A stretch of DNA of 64,000 nucleotides, from contig NC_090766.1 in the NCBI RefSeq assembly GCF_036898095.1, forward strand, positions 38,323,471 to 38,387,470, given 5' to 3'. The notes beneath the pieces were generated by a model. That model had not been told where the DNA came from and made no database searches. It worked only from the letters and a program-made list of their open reading frames with translations. Shown here one piece after another: positions 1-10,374 of the stretch. This DNA is from Palaemon carinicauda. Its lineage: Eukaryota; Arthropoda; Malacostraca; Decapoda; Palaemonidae. The position numbers and the translations under genes are program-made. The number at the start of each line of letters is the position of its first letter. Position 1 is the first letter of the stretch.

Positions 1-556
1 AATACAGTATTTAAGAACTAAGATTTCTAATACAGGGTCTATGGAATTGGAATTTAATGAAAGATTGAAAAAAGCAAATCAGACAATAGCTAGGTTAAGT
101 AAAATTTGGAAATCAAATTACATATAAAAATCAGGTTATATATCAGTTTAGTGAGATCTGTGTTACAGTATGGACATGAGTCATGGTATGACAATGAAAC
201 AATCTCCAACAGATTTAGTAGATTTGAGGACAAAGCCCTCAGAAGAATATTGGGATTTAAATGGTAGGACAGGATTAGAAATGAAACTATGAGATTACTT
301 GAGTGCCCTGTGTGGATGATATCATGGTGAGGGGTAGGTGGAGATGGTTGGGCACTCCCCAAGAGAGATTAGTCCACCAAACATTTGACAGGGCTCCACA
401 AGGTACCAGAAGAATTGGAAGACCCAAGCCTATATGGATGAGGACTACGAAGCATGAAGTAGATGATGAATGGAGAAGTATTGAATTAAAAGCTCAAGAT
501 AAACAACAGGCAAAATCTATCCGAGGGTCTTTGCATCAATAGGCATAGGAGGTGAT
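1..556 (+). mobile_element. LINE (family A) 3' fragment
   Basis: This is the degenerate 3' end of a non-LTR retrotransposon. Broken frames read the usual C-terminal region of LINE polymerases: a tract like LRSVLQYGHESW near 150-185, EDKALRRILGF near 220-260, then RRIGRPKPIWMRT near 410-445, which is the common GRP..W tail motif. The left part is cut by the window edge. A second copy of the same family lies at 51400-51540 plus 59584-59875 and shares long stretches, including the part around 'acttgagtgcc'. The clade was not assigned. It is a decayed fossil with several stops and frameshifts. Confidence 0.65.
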
Positions 557-2221
557 GATGAGGGTAAAGTATTTTTGCTTTATGGTTTGCTTAAGCTATA
601 GAAGAAGCAGGCGAAGAAGAAAAAGAGAAATATTAGTTTGTTAAAAGAGTTATTGGCTTTTCAATGTTTACACTGCAAATTCAAGGATACTTCTATCAAC
701 ATATCATGAAGGACTTGATTGTAAAAGAAATTATAAGTAAAGATATGAAAGAGAAAATAGAAATAAAGCAATCAATTATAAAATGCTTTACTACTGTACC
801 ATACAAATCCCAATCACAAAATATTGTCCGGATCAATAAGAAAGTTCCTCTGTGCATGCCCAACATTCACAAAGGGGTTGCTAAGGAGTAATTCTATCAT
901 GTACCCTCTAAATCCAAGAGTTTGGGAAGGGGAGGATGGGGTATAAATTATGAACAACAGGTTTGTAAGATAATATGCTTGTCGTAAAAAAAATATTGTT
1001 AGTACAGTAAATTAAATTCCATACCACGATGAAAGAATGCAACACTGAAGGAGAAAATAAATTTGAGATAAATAAAACCAAAATGAAACTCACATACAAA
1101 AACAAAATGGAAAATACCAAACTGAAAAATGTAAAAAGGAAATGATATGAGTACTGTATCATGAACAAGGGCAAGCTGGAAAATATCCCAAAACAAGGTA
1201 ACCCAACAACACCCTTGAACCAAAAGCAAAGCAAGCTATAAATAAGAAAAAAAAAAAGACCCAGACATAACAGAAGACTTTAAAGTGAGTCTAAATTGAT
1301 CATTAATAGGGTAAATTAGCATTTGAGATATTGTGGATCAAACTAAAGCCAACTCAGAAAAATTATGAACAAAAACTTACGTAAAAAATATGAAGATACT
1401 GTACTCATATCTAGCAAGAAGTGTGTGATGTGGCCAGTGGAGTAAAATAAGACTTACAAAAATACCAGATGCAAATAAAATTCTTTGATATAGAATGAGT
1501 CTACATACTTATATGGTTTCCATGATAAAACAGTGAATTAGATGTCATCAAATTACAATAATGAATAAAGAATGCAATGAGATGATAGCACTAATGAGTG
1601 GCATAAACTGCTATTAATAAAAAAAAATTTAATTCTGGGAGAACAGCATAAGTTGCAATGAAGTGCGAGTTTAGAGTAATGCCTTATTGATGTTGGCTCC
1701 ACAGAGAAGAGTTCTTTTATTTCCTGACTGGACAGGCAATTTATGATGAATGGCTCGATATGAATAAACGACAATGTGTTAAAAAAATCGGAAAAATAAA
1801 ACTACTATTAACTTGATGCAAAAAGGCAGAAAAATCTAATAAAAAATAAGAGGCAGCAACAATACAATTCTACTAAAGCCATAAAGTATATTTTCCATAT
1901 ACAATAAAGATAATCAACAAAACCAAGAGCTTCAACCCTTATTGGGGTCATCAAAAGGAGACGACATAGAGAACTTTTTCTTAAAGACGCACGATCAAGA
2001 ACCAAGCTCAACAGCAAAATATTTTAAGATATCATATTGTGAGAATGAATGGATTATCCATTGATGACTTGGAGCTTATTAATCATTTCTTAAATGCAAT
2101 AATTCTAAGAGAATTAGTTACAAAAATAAACATTATGTAAACTGCAACTACATTTGGTTTATTACAATCGCATTACAGAGAAGGAGTCTGGATAAATGTG
2201 GATAAGACTGAAGGTATGGTG
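557..2221. other. Unassigned AT-rich sequence
   Basis: No supported gene. The short open frames here have no recognisable domain, and homopolymer A/T runs dominate. By position it is probably intron of the WASP-like gene, whose remaining exons should lie further left, but no exon was recognised. Confidence 0.4.
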
Positions 2222-2244
2222 AGCAGTAAGAAAGGTAGGGATAT
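2222..2244. repeat. Target-site duplication, left copy (LINE B insertion)
   Basis: A 23-bp sequence beginning AGCAGTAAGAAAGG is repeated without mismatch at 2496-2518. The two copies flank the reversed LINE B 3' end exactly, as expected for target-primed reverse transcription. Confidence 0.8.
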
Positions 2245-2495
2245 ACATACATACATATACCAAGGCACTTCCCCCAATTTTGGGGGGTAGCCGACATCAA
2301 CAAATGAAACAAAAACAAAAAAGGGGACCTCTACTCTCTACGTTCCTCCCAGCCTAACAAGGGACTCAACCGAGTTCAGCTGGTACTGCTAAGGTGCCAC
2401 AGCCCACCCTCCCACATTATCCACCACAGATGAAGCTTCATAATGCTGAATCCCCTACTGCTGCTACCTCCGCGGTCATCTAAGGCATCGGAGGA
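2245..2495 (-). mobile_element. 5'-truncated LINE B copy (3' UTR only)
   Basis: This is the reverse complement of the 3' UTR of the longer LINE at 24106-25406 (matching 25145-25405), including the C-run/G-run hairpin near the end and the (ATAC)n tail at 2245-2262. Only about 250 bp was copied, so no coding sequence is present. Both sides carry the same 23-bp target-site duplication, which makes this a complete, 5'-truncated insertion event. Confidence 0.8.
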
Positions 2496-2518
2496 AGCAG
2501 TAAGAAAGGTAGGGATAT
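2496..2518. repeat. Target-site duplication, right copy
   Basis: Second copy of the 23-bp duplication found at 2222-2244. Confidence 0.8.
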
Positions 2519-3109
2519 GATAGCCATAAAAGAAAGAAGAGGCTCAGTTATAAAACAGCTGGAACAATTCAGATACTATGACTGAGAGGGTTTGGGCATA
2601 TGCTAACCTTTTCATAGGTCATCTTTTCTAAAATTCTGTTTTGTTTCCATTTAAGAATTCAGTGACAAGGTCATACAGCAAGTTAGATCTAAGTCAACGG
2701 TTGAACTTAAAGGTTTACATTCACAAACTGGTAGTTCAGCTATTTCTCTTTGTAAAGAATTTTATTTTTTTTTTTGAAAAGTAGTGTTGAAAGTGACTCA
2801 ATGGTTTACACAATTGGTTTTTGCGAGGTATCTAAAAGAAACCAGCTTTGATTAGAAATTTACCTCTATTTTTCTAAATGAGGAAGTTCAAGGTTTCATT
2901 TGTTATAATGTAAAATAGTTTAGTTTTAATAGGTGGATAGTGGGCACAGGTTTGAAAACCAACTGGGAAACTCAAAGTGATTACAAGCTTACTTGGGGTT
3001 AGAATTCATTACCTATTACTGTAAACGAGTTTGGAGTGGTTGATAAATTTATCAATCTAGATTGTTACTTCTCCATCTCTCCTTTACTACCCCACCTCCA
3101 TCAGTGTGT
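2519..3109. other. Unassigned intronic sequence
   Basis: No gene, repeat or RNA feature was recognised. The composition is AT-rich with simple A/T runs. Confidence 0.4.
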
Positions 3110-3455
3110 GTGATTCAACAATATGAACATCAGGGAAGTTTCATAAAAATAAAAAGATTTTCAAAGATAAAATTTATTATCTTTATACTCACCTGATGTT
3201 CAGATACATGGGCCCACTCCTCCCACTGATTAGTGATATCAAGAGACAAATGATCAAGTTTTCAATTTAGAGAACTGGAAAGTAGGAGGAATTATGTTGT
3301 GTCATCGACAAATTAGGTGCCATCAACTTCCAGATGGTGTGGCAATTCCAAGAAAGGGAGGCAGTTTGCAAGGAGAGAGGACTTTTTTATTTTGAGGTAT
3401 ACAGCAACACAGCTACCAGTAGAATCAGTATGAACATCAGATGAGTATAAAAGTA
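3110..3455. repeat. Inverted repeat, possible solo DIRS terminus
   Basis: The arm near 3176-3204 (tttatactcacctgatgttc) is complementary, with mismatches, to 3428-3452 (gaacatcagatgagtataaa). A third partial copy (gaacatcagg) lies at 3124. Sequence of the type 'ATAAA..TATACTCACC' next to A/T runs resembles the ends of the DIRS elements at 3817 and 26021. It may be an old DIRS terminal repeat, but no coding part remains. Confidence 0.35.
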
Positions 3456-3816
3456 TTTTTTTTTTTACCTGAATTCTGTTTGGTAGTTTAATTCACCAAA
3501 TCACCTTCCCAAGCAATATCATGAAAATCTCCCCACATAATAAAGAGGAAGTGTCTGGCTATATACTGTATATAAATACTGTGTGTATATATATACACAC
3601 ACATGCACTTCTTTTCAGTCACACTTAGCTCTCTCCGTCCATCAAGTAGGATGAGAGGGAGTAGTTATACTCTGGTGAGTGGGGTATGTGTGCTTGTATG
3701 CATATCTATCAAAATAATTAGCTTTCATTTTTGACAAGTCGCATACACTTGTACTAAGAATAACGGCTCCAATTATCAATGATGTCTGCCCAGATAATAA
3801 GAAACATTTAAACAAA
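3456..3816. other. Unassigned sequence with short TG/TA microsatellite
   Basis: Apart from a (TG)(TA)(CA) tract at about 3580-3604, nothing is recognised between the inverted repeat and the DIRS left end. Confidence 0.4.
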
Positions 3817-4010
3817 ATGATATTTTAATTATAAAATAAATTTTTGAATATACTTACCCGGTGAATATATCATAGCTGCAACTCTGTTGCTCGACAGACA
3901 AAAAACAGTAAAAACTCGCCAGCGATTGCTATACAGGTTGCGGGTGTGCCCACCAGCGCCAACTGTCGGCCAGATACCACTCTCGATGTAAACAAAGACT
4001 CAATTTCTTC
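3817..4010. repeat. DIRS N1 terminal inverted repeat (left)
   Basis: The segment from 'cttacccggtgaatatat' to 'gactcaatttcttc' is the reverse complement, with few changes, of 10080-10230. Both arms carry the same hallmark tracts (gctcgacagacaaaaaacag, gttgcgggtgtgcccac). Confidence 0.88.
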
Positions 4011-4061
4011 TCATCCCACTGCGTCTCTATTGGGGAGGAAGGGAGGGTCGTTTAATTTATA

Positions 4062-4165
4062 TATTCACCGGGTAAGTATATTCAAAAATTTATTTTATAA
4101 TTACAGTAAAATATCATTTTTAAATATTTAACTTAGCCGGTGAATATATAATAGCTGATTCACAC
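4062..4165. repeat. DIRS N1 internal complementary region
   Basis: The left half (4062-4108) is the complement of the left terminus. The right half (to about 4165) is the complement of the right terminus (ccggctaagttaaatat). This end-to-end join is diagnostic of DIRS replication through a circular intermediate. Confidence 0.85.
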
Positions 4166-4556
4166 CCAAGGAGGTGGGTAGAGACCAGAATTAAATATGT
4201 TTACATCGTATAAGCTAAGAGTTTTTTATTTCATTTTGGCAGTTATCAATATAACAAAACCAAAATAAATAGGTACCTGGTAAGGAAGTCGACTTAGACG
4301 ATTACTCTGCCTTGTAAGTACGTCTTCCTTACGGAGCCCAGCGATCCTCTTAGGATGCTGACAGACCCCCAGGAGCTGAAGTATCAAGGGCTGCAACCCA
4401 TACAACAGGACCTCATCAAACCCTTAATCTGGGCGCTCTCAAGAAATGACTTTGACCACCCGCCAAATCAACCAGGATGCGAAAGGCTTCTTAGCCTTCC
4501 GGACAACCCATAAAAACATTAAAACATTTCAAGAGACAGATTAGAAGGATATGGAA

Positions 4557-6065
4557 TTAGGGAATTGTAGTGGTTGAACCCTCACCCACTACTGCACTCG
4601 CTGCTACGAATGGTCCCAGTGTGTAGCAGTTCTCGTAAAGAGACTGGACATCTTTTAAGTAAAATGACGCGAACACTGACTTGCTTCTCCAATAGGTTGC
4701 GTTCATGATACTTTGCAGAGATCTATTTTGCTTAAAGGCCACGGAAGTTGCTACAGCTCTAACCTCGTGCGTCTTAACCTTAAGCAAAGATCAGTCTTCC
4801 TCACTCAAGTGTGAATGAGCTTCTCCTATTAACAATCTGATAAAACATGACAAAGCATTCTTTGACATATGCAAGGATGGTTTCTTAACCGAACACCATA
4901 ACGCTTCAGATTGGCCTCGTAAAGGTTTAGTACAAGCTAAGTAGAACTTAAGAGCTCTAACAGGGCATAAGACTCTTTCTAGTTCATTGCCTACGATCTC
5001 CGATAAGCTGGGAATATCGAAAGATTTAGGCCAAGGACGAGAAGGTAGCTCATTTTTGGCTAGAAAACCAAGTTGCAGAGAACAAGTAGCTTTTTCTGAC
5101 GAAAATCCGATGTTCTTGCTGAAGGCATGAATCTCACTGACTCTTTTAGCCGAGGCTAAGCATACCAGGAAAAGAGTCTTAAGAGTGAGATCTTTCAGGG
5201 AGGCTGACTATAAAGGCTCAAACCTGTCTGACATGAGGAATCTTAGGACCACGTCTAAATTCCACCCAGGAGTAGCCAAACGACGCTCCTTAGTGGTCTC
5301 GAAAGACTTAAGGAGGTCTTGCAGATCTTTATAGTTGGAAAGATCTAAGCCTCTATGCCGGAAGACCGATGCCAACATGCTTCTATAGCCCTTGATAGTG
5401 GGAGCTGAAAGGGATCGTCCTTTTCTCAGGTATAAGAGAAAATCAGCTATTTGGGCTACAGAGGTACTAGTCGAGGATACAGAAACTGACTTGCACCAGT
5501 CTCGGAAGACTTCCCACTTCAATTGGTAGACTCTAATGGTAGACGCTCTCCTTGCTCTAGCAATCGCACTGGCTGCCTCCTTCAAAAAGCCTCTAGCTCT
5601 CGAGAGTCTTTCGATAGTCTGAAGGCAGTCAGACGAAGAGCGTGGAGGCTTTGGTGTACCTTCTTTACGTGTGGCTGACGTAGAAGGTCTACTCTTAGAG
5701 GAAGACTTCTGGGAACGTCTACTAACCATCGAAGTACCTCGGTGAACTATTCTCTCGCGGGCCAGAGGGGAGCAACTAACGTCAACCTTGTCCCTTGGTG
5801 AGAGGCGAACTTCTGCAGTACCTTGTTGACAATCTTGAATGGTGGGAATGCGTAAAGATCCAGATGTGACCAATCTAGGAGGAAGGCATCTATATGTATT
5901 GCTGCTGGGTCCGGGACTGGAGAGCAATAGATTGGAAGCCTCTTGGTCAGCGAGGTTGCAAAGAGATCTATGGTGGGTTGACCCCAAGTCGCCCAAAGTC
6001 TCTTGCACACATCCTTGTGGAGGGTCCATTCGGTTGGAATCACTTGACCTTTCCGACTGAGACAA
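4557..6065 (-). pseudogene. DIRS N1 tyrosine recombinase (broken)
   Basis: This is the recombinase that would join the circular DNA copy into the genome. Read from 6065 leftward, the N-terminal core-binding region is open to 5208 (tracts such as RARGFLKEAASAIARARR and STIRVYQLKWEVF). It then hits a stop at the position where the related N2 copy keeps a Gln codon. The catalytic part continues through AKRVSEIHAFS (first catalytic Arg), another stop near 4790, and the C-terminal piece with THEVRAVA (H-x-x-R), a Trp in TYWRSKS and the nucleophile Tyr in FYLKDV. All catalytic residues are still legible, so loss of function is by stops rather than by motif loss. Confidence 0.75.
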
Positions 6066-7151
6066 TCTGCTAGGACGTTCAAGTCGCCCTGGATGAACCT
6101 CGTTACTAGGGAGATGCCTCGATCTTTTGACCAGATGAGCAGGTCCCTTGCGATCTCGTACAACGTCAGTGAGTGGGTACCTCCCTGTTTGGAGATGTAC
6201 GCCAAGGCCGTGGTGTTGTCCGAGTTTACTTCCACCACTTTGCCTCGAAGGAGATACTCGAAGCTTCTCAAGGCCAGATGAACCACCAAAAGCTCCTTGC
6301 AGTTAATATGCATGCTCCTCTGACTCGAGTTCCACAGACCTGAGCATTCCCGACCGTCCAGCGTCGCGCCCCAGCCCAAGTCCGATGCGTCCGAGAAGAG
6401 AACGTGGTTGGGTATCTGAACAGCCAGGGGAAGACCCTCTCTTAGGCTGATATTGTCCTTCCACCAAGTCAGACAAGACTTTATCTTTTCGGAAATCGGG
6501 ATCGAGACCGCCTCTAGCGTCTTGTCCTTTTTCCAGTGAAAAGCCAGATGGAATTGAAGAGGACGGAGGTGTAGTCTTCCTAATGATACAAATTGCTCCA
6601 GGGATGACAGCGTCCCTACCAGACTCATCCACAGCCTGACTGAGCAGCGTTCTTTCTTCAGCATCTTCTGGATGGAGAGCAGGGCTTGATCTATTCTGGG
6701 GGCCGACGGAAAAGCCCGAAAAACTTGACTGTGAATCTCCATCCCTAAATACAGAATAGTTTGGGATGGGACCAGCTGTGACTTTTCCAAATTGACTAGG
6801 AGTCCCAATTCCTTGGCCAGATCTAGAGTCCAATTGAGATCCTTCAGACAGCGATGACTGGAAGAGTCTCTGAGAAGCCAGTCGTCCAAGTACAGGGAGG
6901 CTCTGATCTCCGATAGCTCGAAACTGGTACCCCACATTCCTGTAAACAAACCTCAGAAACGGTTGGGAATCCGGGTGTAGAGGAATGTGGAAGTATGCCT
7001 CCTGAATGTCGAGAGAGACCATCCAGTCGCCTTCCATAAATGCTGTCAAGACAGCCTGGTAGACTTCATCGCGAAGTTTGTCTTGACAATGAACCCATTG
7101 AGCGCACTTGCCTCTTACGTACTCCTGCAGTGAACATGGCTGCCAAATCAT
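5747..7151 (-). pseudogene. DIRS N1 reverse transcriptase / RNase H (frameshifted)
   Basis: The RT begins in the frame starting at 7151 with motif A (SLDIQEAYFHIPLHP). It continues after a frameshift near 6930 in the frame 6949-5747, which reads SLYLDDWLLRDSS (active-site Y-x-D-D), SQLVPSQTILYLGME, then RNase H (FSDASDLGWGATL, CKELLVVHLAL, NSDNTTALAY, LADCLSR) and the DIRS C-terminal block DLFATSLTKRLPIYCSPVPD. The 3' end overlaps the recombinase frame by about 320 nt. The frameshift inside the RT makes it non-functional as read. Confidence 0.8.
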
Positions 7152-8888
7152 GGAGTCATCCCTGAGGGACTTGTCTCTGCAGAGAACGTGGCTGTCAGAT
7201 CATTGGAGCCATCCCTGAAAGCCTTGTTTATGCATGACATAATTGTACAGCAAAACTTCAAAGGCTTGAAAACAGCTGTGAAGTTGACCTGTAAAATCTT
7301 GGAGCGTCTCCTGGCCAGGCGCCAGGGAGAGTCTACGAGATTTAAGAAGTCTATCTGGGCAGAGGCAGGAACTCCCAAGCCGAGAACTTCTCTCGTGTCA
7401 TATCAGACTCTCGCTCTATAAGCCAGTTTAAAAGAAGGGAAAGCAAAGGCGGTATCCCCCAAACTCCTCCTGGTGATAAACCAGTCGCCTAGCAAACGTA
7501 AAGCTCTCTAGGAGAGCGAGAGAGCACTAGCTTATAAAACAACGGCTTCGAAGTAGCTAGGCCTAGTGTAAGCTCTGACGTTTAGGCGAACGAGGAGCAG
7601 CAGTTACAAAAAGATCCGGACAAAGATCCTTAAAAATCAGCATGATCTAATTAAAGTCCATAGAGGGCTAAGCAGCTTTAGGCTCCTCTCCGTCTGACAG
7701 AGTCCTCAAGGGAATATCAGTAGGAGGGGGAACAGCAACTTCCTCATCTAAAGGAACCTTGTCCGATAATAGCTGAGTCTCAAGCAAGGGAGAGACCTAC
7801 CGTGGTGGCAATGCTTTACAAGCAGAGTCCACACGCACTGGTGCATTAGTAGCGGACCAGGACGCAACGTCATGTAACTGCTTGACAGTCTGTGAACTGT
7901 CAACAACAACAGGTGAGAGAGACCAGGACGCAACGTCATGTAACTGCTTGACAGTCTGTGAACTGTCAACAACAACAGGTGCGTGAGGACGCACAGCGTC
8001 CACTCGAGACTGCTTTGACCGCCTAGATTGAGCAGTCAAAACAACTCTAGAATGCGGAGGTTGACGCACAGCGTCAAAACAAGTCAACTCCGATTGTTAG
8101 CGAACTTCCTGAACGTCAACAGGAGCATCAGCAAGTGGCCTAACGTCCAAATGTGGCTGAAAATCCACATGAGACCGCATCGAGTGTGGTTCTAAACAAC
8201 CTGACTGACGTGACTTAGCTACGCCAACGTCACCAGGACGCACAAAGGAACGTTAGGTTGGCTGAAAACCAGGATCTCGATGAGATAAACGGCTAGGCTC
8301 AACGTACTAATCGGCAGAATAGTCTTCCATAAGGGAGGCAAGCTTATTCTGCATGTCTTGCCGTACAACCCATTTAGGATCAACGGAAATGGTTGCGGTA
8401 AGAGACGAGGGTAACGTCTGTGACCGCAAAACCTTGCCAACAAAAAGACTCTCGGAGTCTGTGTTACGCTTTTGTTAGGCGGCGAGCAGTTTTCCGATGA
8501 CTGCATAGGGTCAGAGCTGTCCTAATGGCTACAACCAGGACGCTGGACCTGTCCTGAAAGGACTGACTTTCGCTTAAGGGCCTCGAAACCTTGTTTCAGG
8601 TTTCTTATGCGAAAAGCCTTCGGATGACGAGGAGAAAATTGTCTCTCTCGCCTTATAGTAGGGGAGATCTTGGTAAGATACACCCGATACCATAGAGGGA
8701 ACGTCTGTTCGCTGATCAAGGCCTCTCGAACCCATAAATCGTACGACATTACTTCTCCCCTGGGCTTGGGAGCTTACAAGAGGTCCCGGACTAGGTGAAC
8801 GACAGGCACGAACAGACGAACCCTCGGTTACGCAACACTGTAACACCTTGCGCAATATCACTTTATCACTACGATTTTCTGTTTGCAC
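7152..8888 (-). pseudogene. DIRS N1 gag region (decayed)
   Basis: The region upstream of the RT carries short minus-strand frames in place of one gag gene. The best are 8888-8574 (with the tract SPSPGPLVSSQAQGRS, also found in N2 near 31400) and 8087-7797. No complete capsid protein can be read. A direct duplication of about 64 bp lies at 7855-7982. The assignment rests on position and on similarity to N2. Confidence 0.55.
7855..7982. repeat. Tandem duplication of about 64 bp in N1 gag
   Basis: Two near-identical copies of a unit containing 'gacgcaacgtcatgtaactg' and 'acagtctgtgaactgtcaac' lie head to tail. On the minus strand both encode a VVDSSQTVKQLHDVASW tract. Confidence 0.8.
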
Positions 8889-9235
8889 TTATTTCACTGA
8901 AATCGAAACTTTTACTGATTTCTACCTGAAGCACGCAATTCTACCCTCATCAAAAGGTAGTAAATGCGAAATCAGTCGTATAATGCCAGCACATTAATAC
9001 CAGCAAAACACAGTAAACATCTTTTAAGATAAAAAAATTCAGTGGCTGGGGAAGAGACTAAACACTAGTTCATTCAAAACTACGTTTTCAATCTCTCACC
9101 GTATATTGCCTGGGGACGAGAATAAAACTAAAAACGTTTTATCCTTTCTCCCCGTACAGAGACTAGGGACGAGAGTAACTCGAGAACAACGTTACCCGCT
9201 TGAACGGAACGTTTTCTCTCCTCTCTCTCCCTCCG

Positions 9236-9266
<31 letters not shown>

Positions 9267-10079
9267 TGATTTCGCACCTAAGAGAAGAGCCCAATTACGT
9301 TTCGTCAAAAAAACATGTTATTTGACCAAAGGAAAAAACTGAAAGGTTTTTCAATTAAAAAGTTCCTTTAAAATAGAATTTAAAACATTTAAGCTTTGAT
9401 AGAAGAATGAACAAAACGTCAGAATCGATTTACTCTTTCTGCAAAGTGAAACCGTGATACTCTCTCTCTCTCTATCGTAACGATAGAGCGCAAACTGCGT
9501 AGCATAAATAAACTAAACGTTAGTTCATCTTTGAAAACAGTACGAAGACTATTCAAAGAAAATCTTTCATAAAATATTTATTAAAAATATTCATTTAAAA
9601 AGTTTTAAATCATTAGCTCTTTAAAAGCTATTACGATTGAAAAGGGCTCAACGTTGTTTAACTTCGGTTTCCAAGTTAGGACCGCCTACTCTCAGGAAAG
9701 GTCGCATATAAACAAATCATTAAAATTTATTTTTATGTTTATTATAAATGGAAAGTTAATCGAAGAGGCCTAATAAAGGCGGTGAGATATAAAATATATA
9801 GAGGAAAATCTACAATTAATTTATAACGTGATAAGATAATTGCTAAAGCCTAAACACACTTCCGTCTAAGGGAAGGGTCGGCCATTTAAAAGTCAAAGAA
9901 AGTCCATACTCTCTTTGTCATCAAAAATTAAATCTATCCAAAAACGAGTTCAAGATTTAAGATGAAGATAAAACACCTGCACTGCAAAAGCTCAAACCAA
10001 AATGAAGTACTTCACCAAATGTGTTGAGAAAACTCCAGGTTCTACAGCGAGTAAAAGTACGTCTTGTCGACACGTCGAC
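8889..10079. other. DIRS N1 5' untranslated part with (CT)n
   Basis: Non-coding leader of the minus-strand DIRS between gag and the right terminal repeat. It holds a (CT)n tract at 9231-9266, and shorter ones near 9460, which match those in N2 at 31807-31842. No gene is seen. Confidence 0.6.
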
Positions 10080-10250
10080 AGAGAAGAAATTGAGTCTTTG
10101 TTTACATCGAGAGTGGTATCTGGCCGACAGTTGGTGCTGGTGGGCACACCCGCAACCTGTATAGCGATCGCTGGCGAGTTTTTACTGTTTTTTGTCTGTC
10201 GAGCAACAGAGTTGCAGCTATTATATATTCACCGGCTAAGTTAAATATCT
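10080..10250. repeat. DIRS N1 terminal inverted repeat (right)
   Basis: Reverse complement of 3817-4010. It ends at 'ctaagttaaatat' close to the splice donor of the neighbouring WASP exon. Confidence 0.88.
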
Positions 10251-10274
10251 AAAAATCTACTATTCATAAATTAC

Positions 10275-10374
10275 CTTCTTTCTTGCGTTGTTTTGCAGCT
10301 AATCGTTCGTTGACGGCTTGGCTGAACAGGCTTGCTTCTCTCTCATCCGCAAAATTGAGGCCAATCATTTGTTC
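10275..10374 (-). CDS. WASp: WASP exon 4 (end of WH1 domain)
   Basis: The acceptor is tttcttttccag before GAACAAATG and the donor is GTAATT after ...AAAGAAG. It encodes EQMIGLNFADEREASLFSQA and on to RLAAKQRKKE, ending in phase 1. The IGLNFADE block is the conserved WH1 C-terminal signature. A DIRS terminus lies 24 nt past the exon end. Confidence 0.93.

Larger units (their letters stand above)
3817..10250 (-). mobile_element. DIRS-type retrotransposon N1 (defective)
   Basis: This is a complete-length but inactive DIRS element on the minus strand. Three structural marks support it: terminal inverted repeats (3817-4010 against 10080-10250), an internal complementary region at 4062-4165 made of the complements of both ends, and minus-strand gag, RT/RNase H and tyrosine recombinase remnants in the usual order. 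DIRS elements use a tyrosine recombinase instead of an integrase and make no target-site duplication. None is visible here. The reading frames carry frameshifts and stops. The element lies in an intron of the WASP-like gene and its right end is 24 nt from the exon 4 donor. The family is close to N2 (26021-32804). Confidence 0.88.

Noticed and set aside
1..3816. WASP CRIB or VCA exons on the minus strand
   Set aside because: No frame shows the CRIB signature (I-S-x-P-x(2,4)-F-x-H) or WH2/acidic motifs. They are presumably left of the window.
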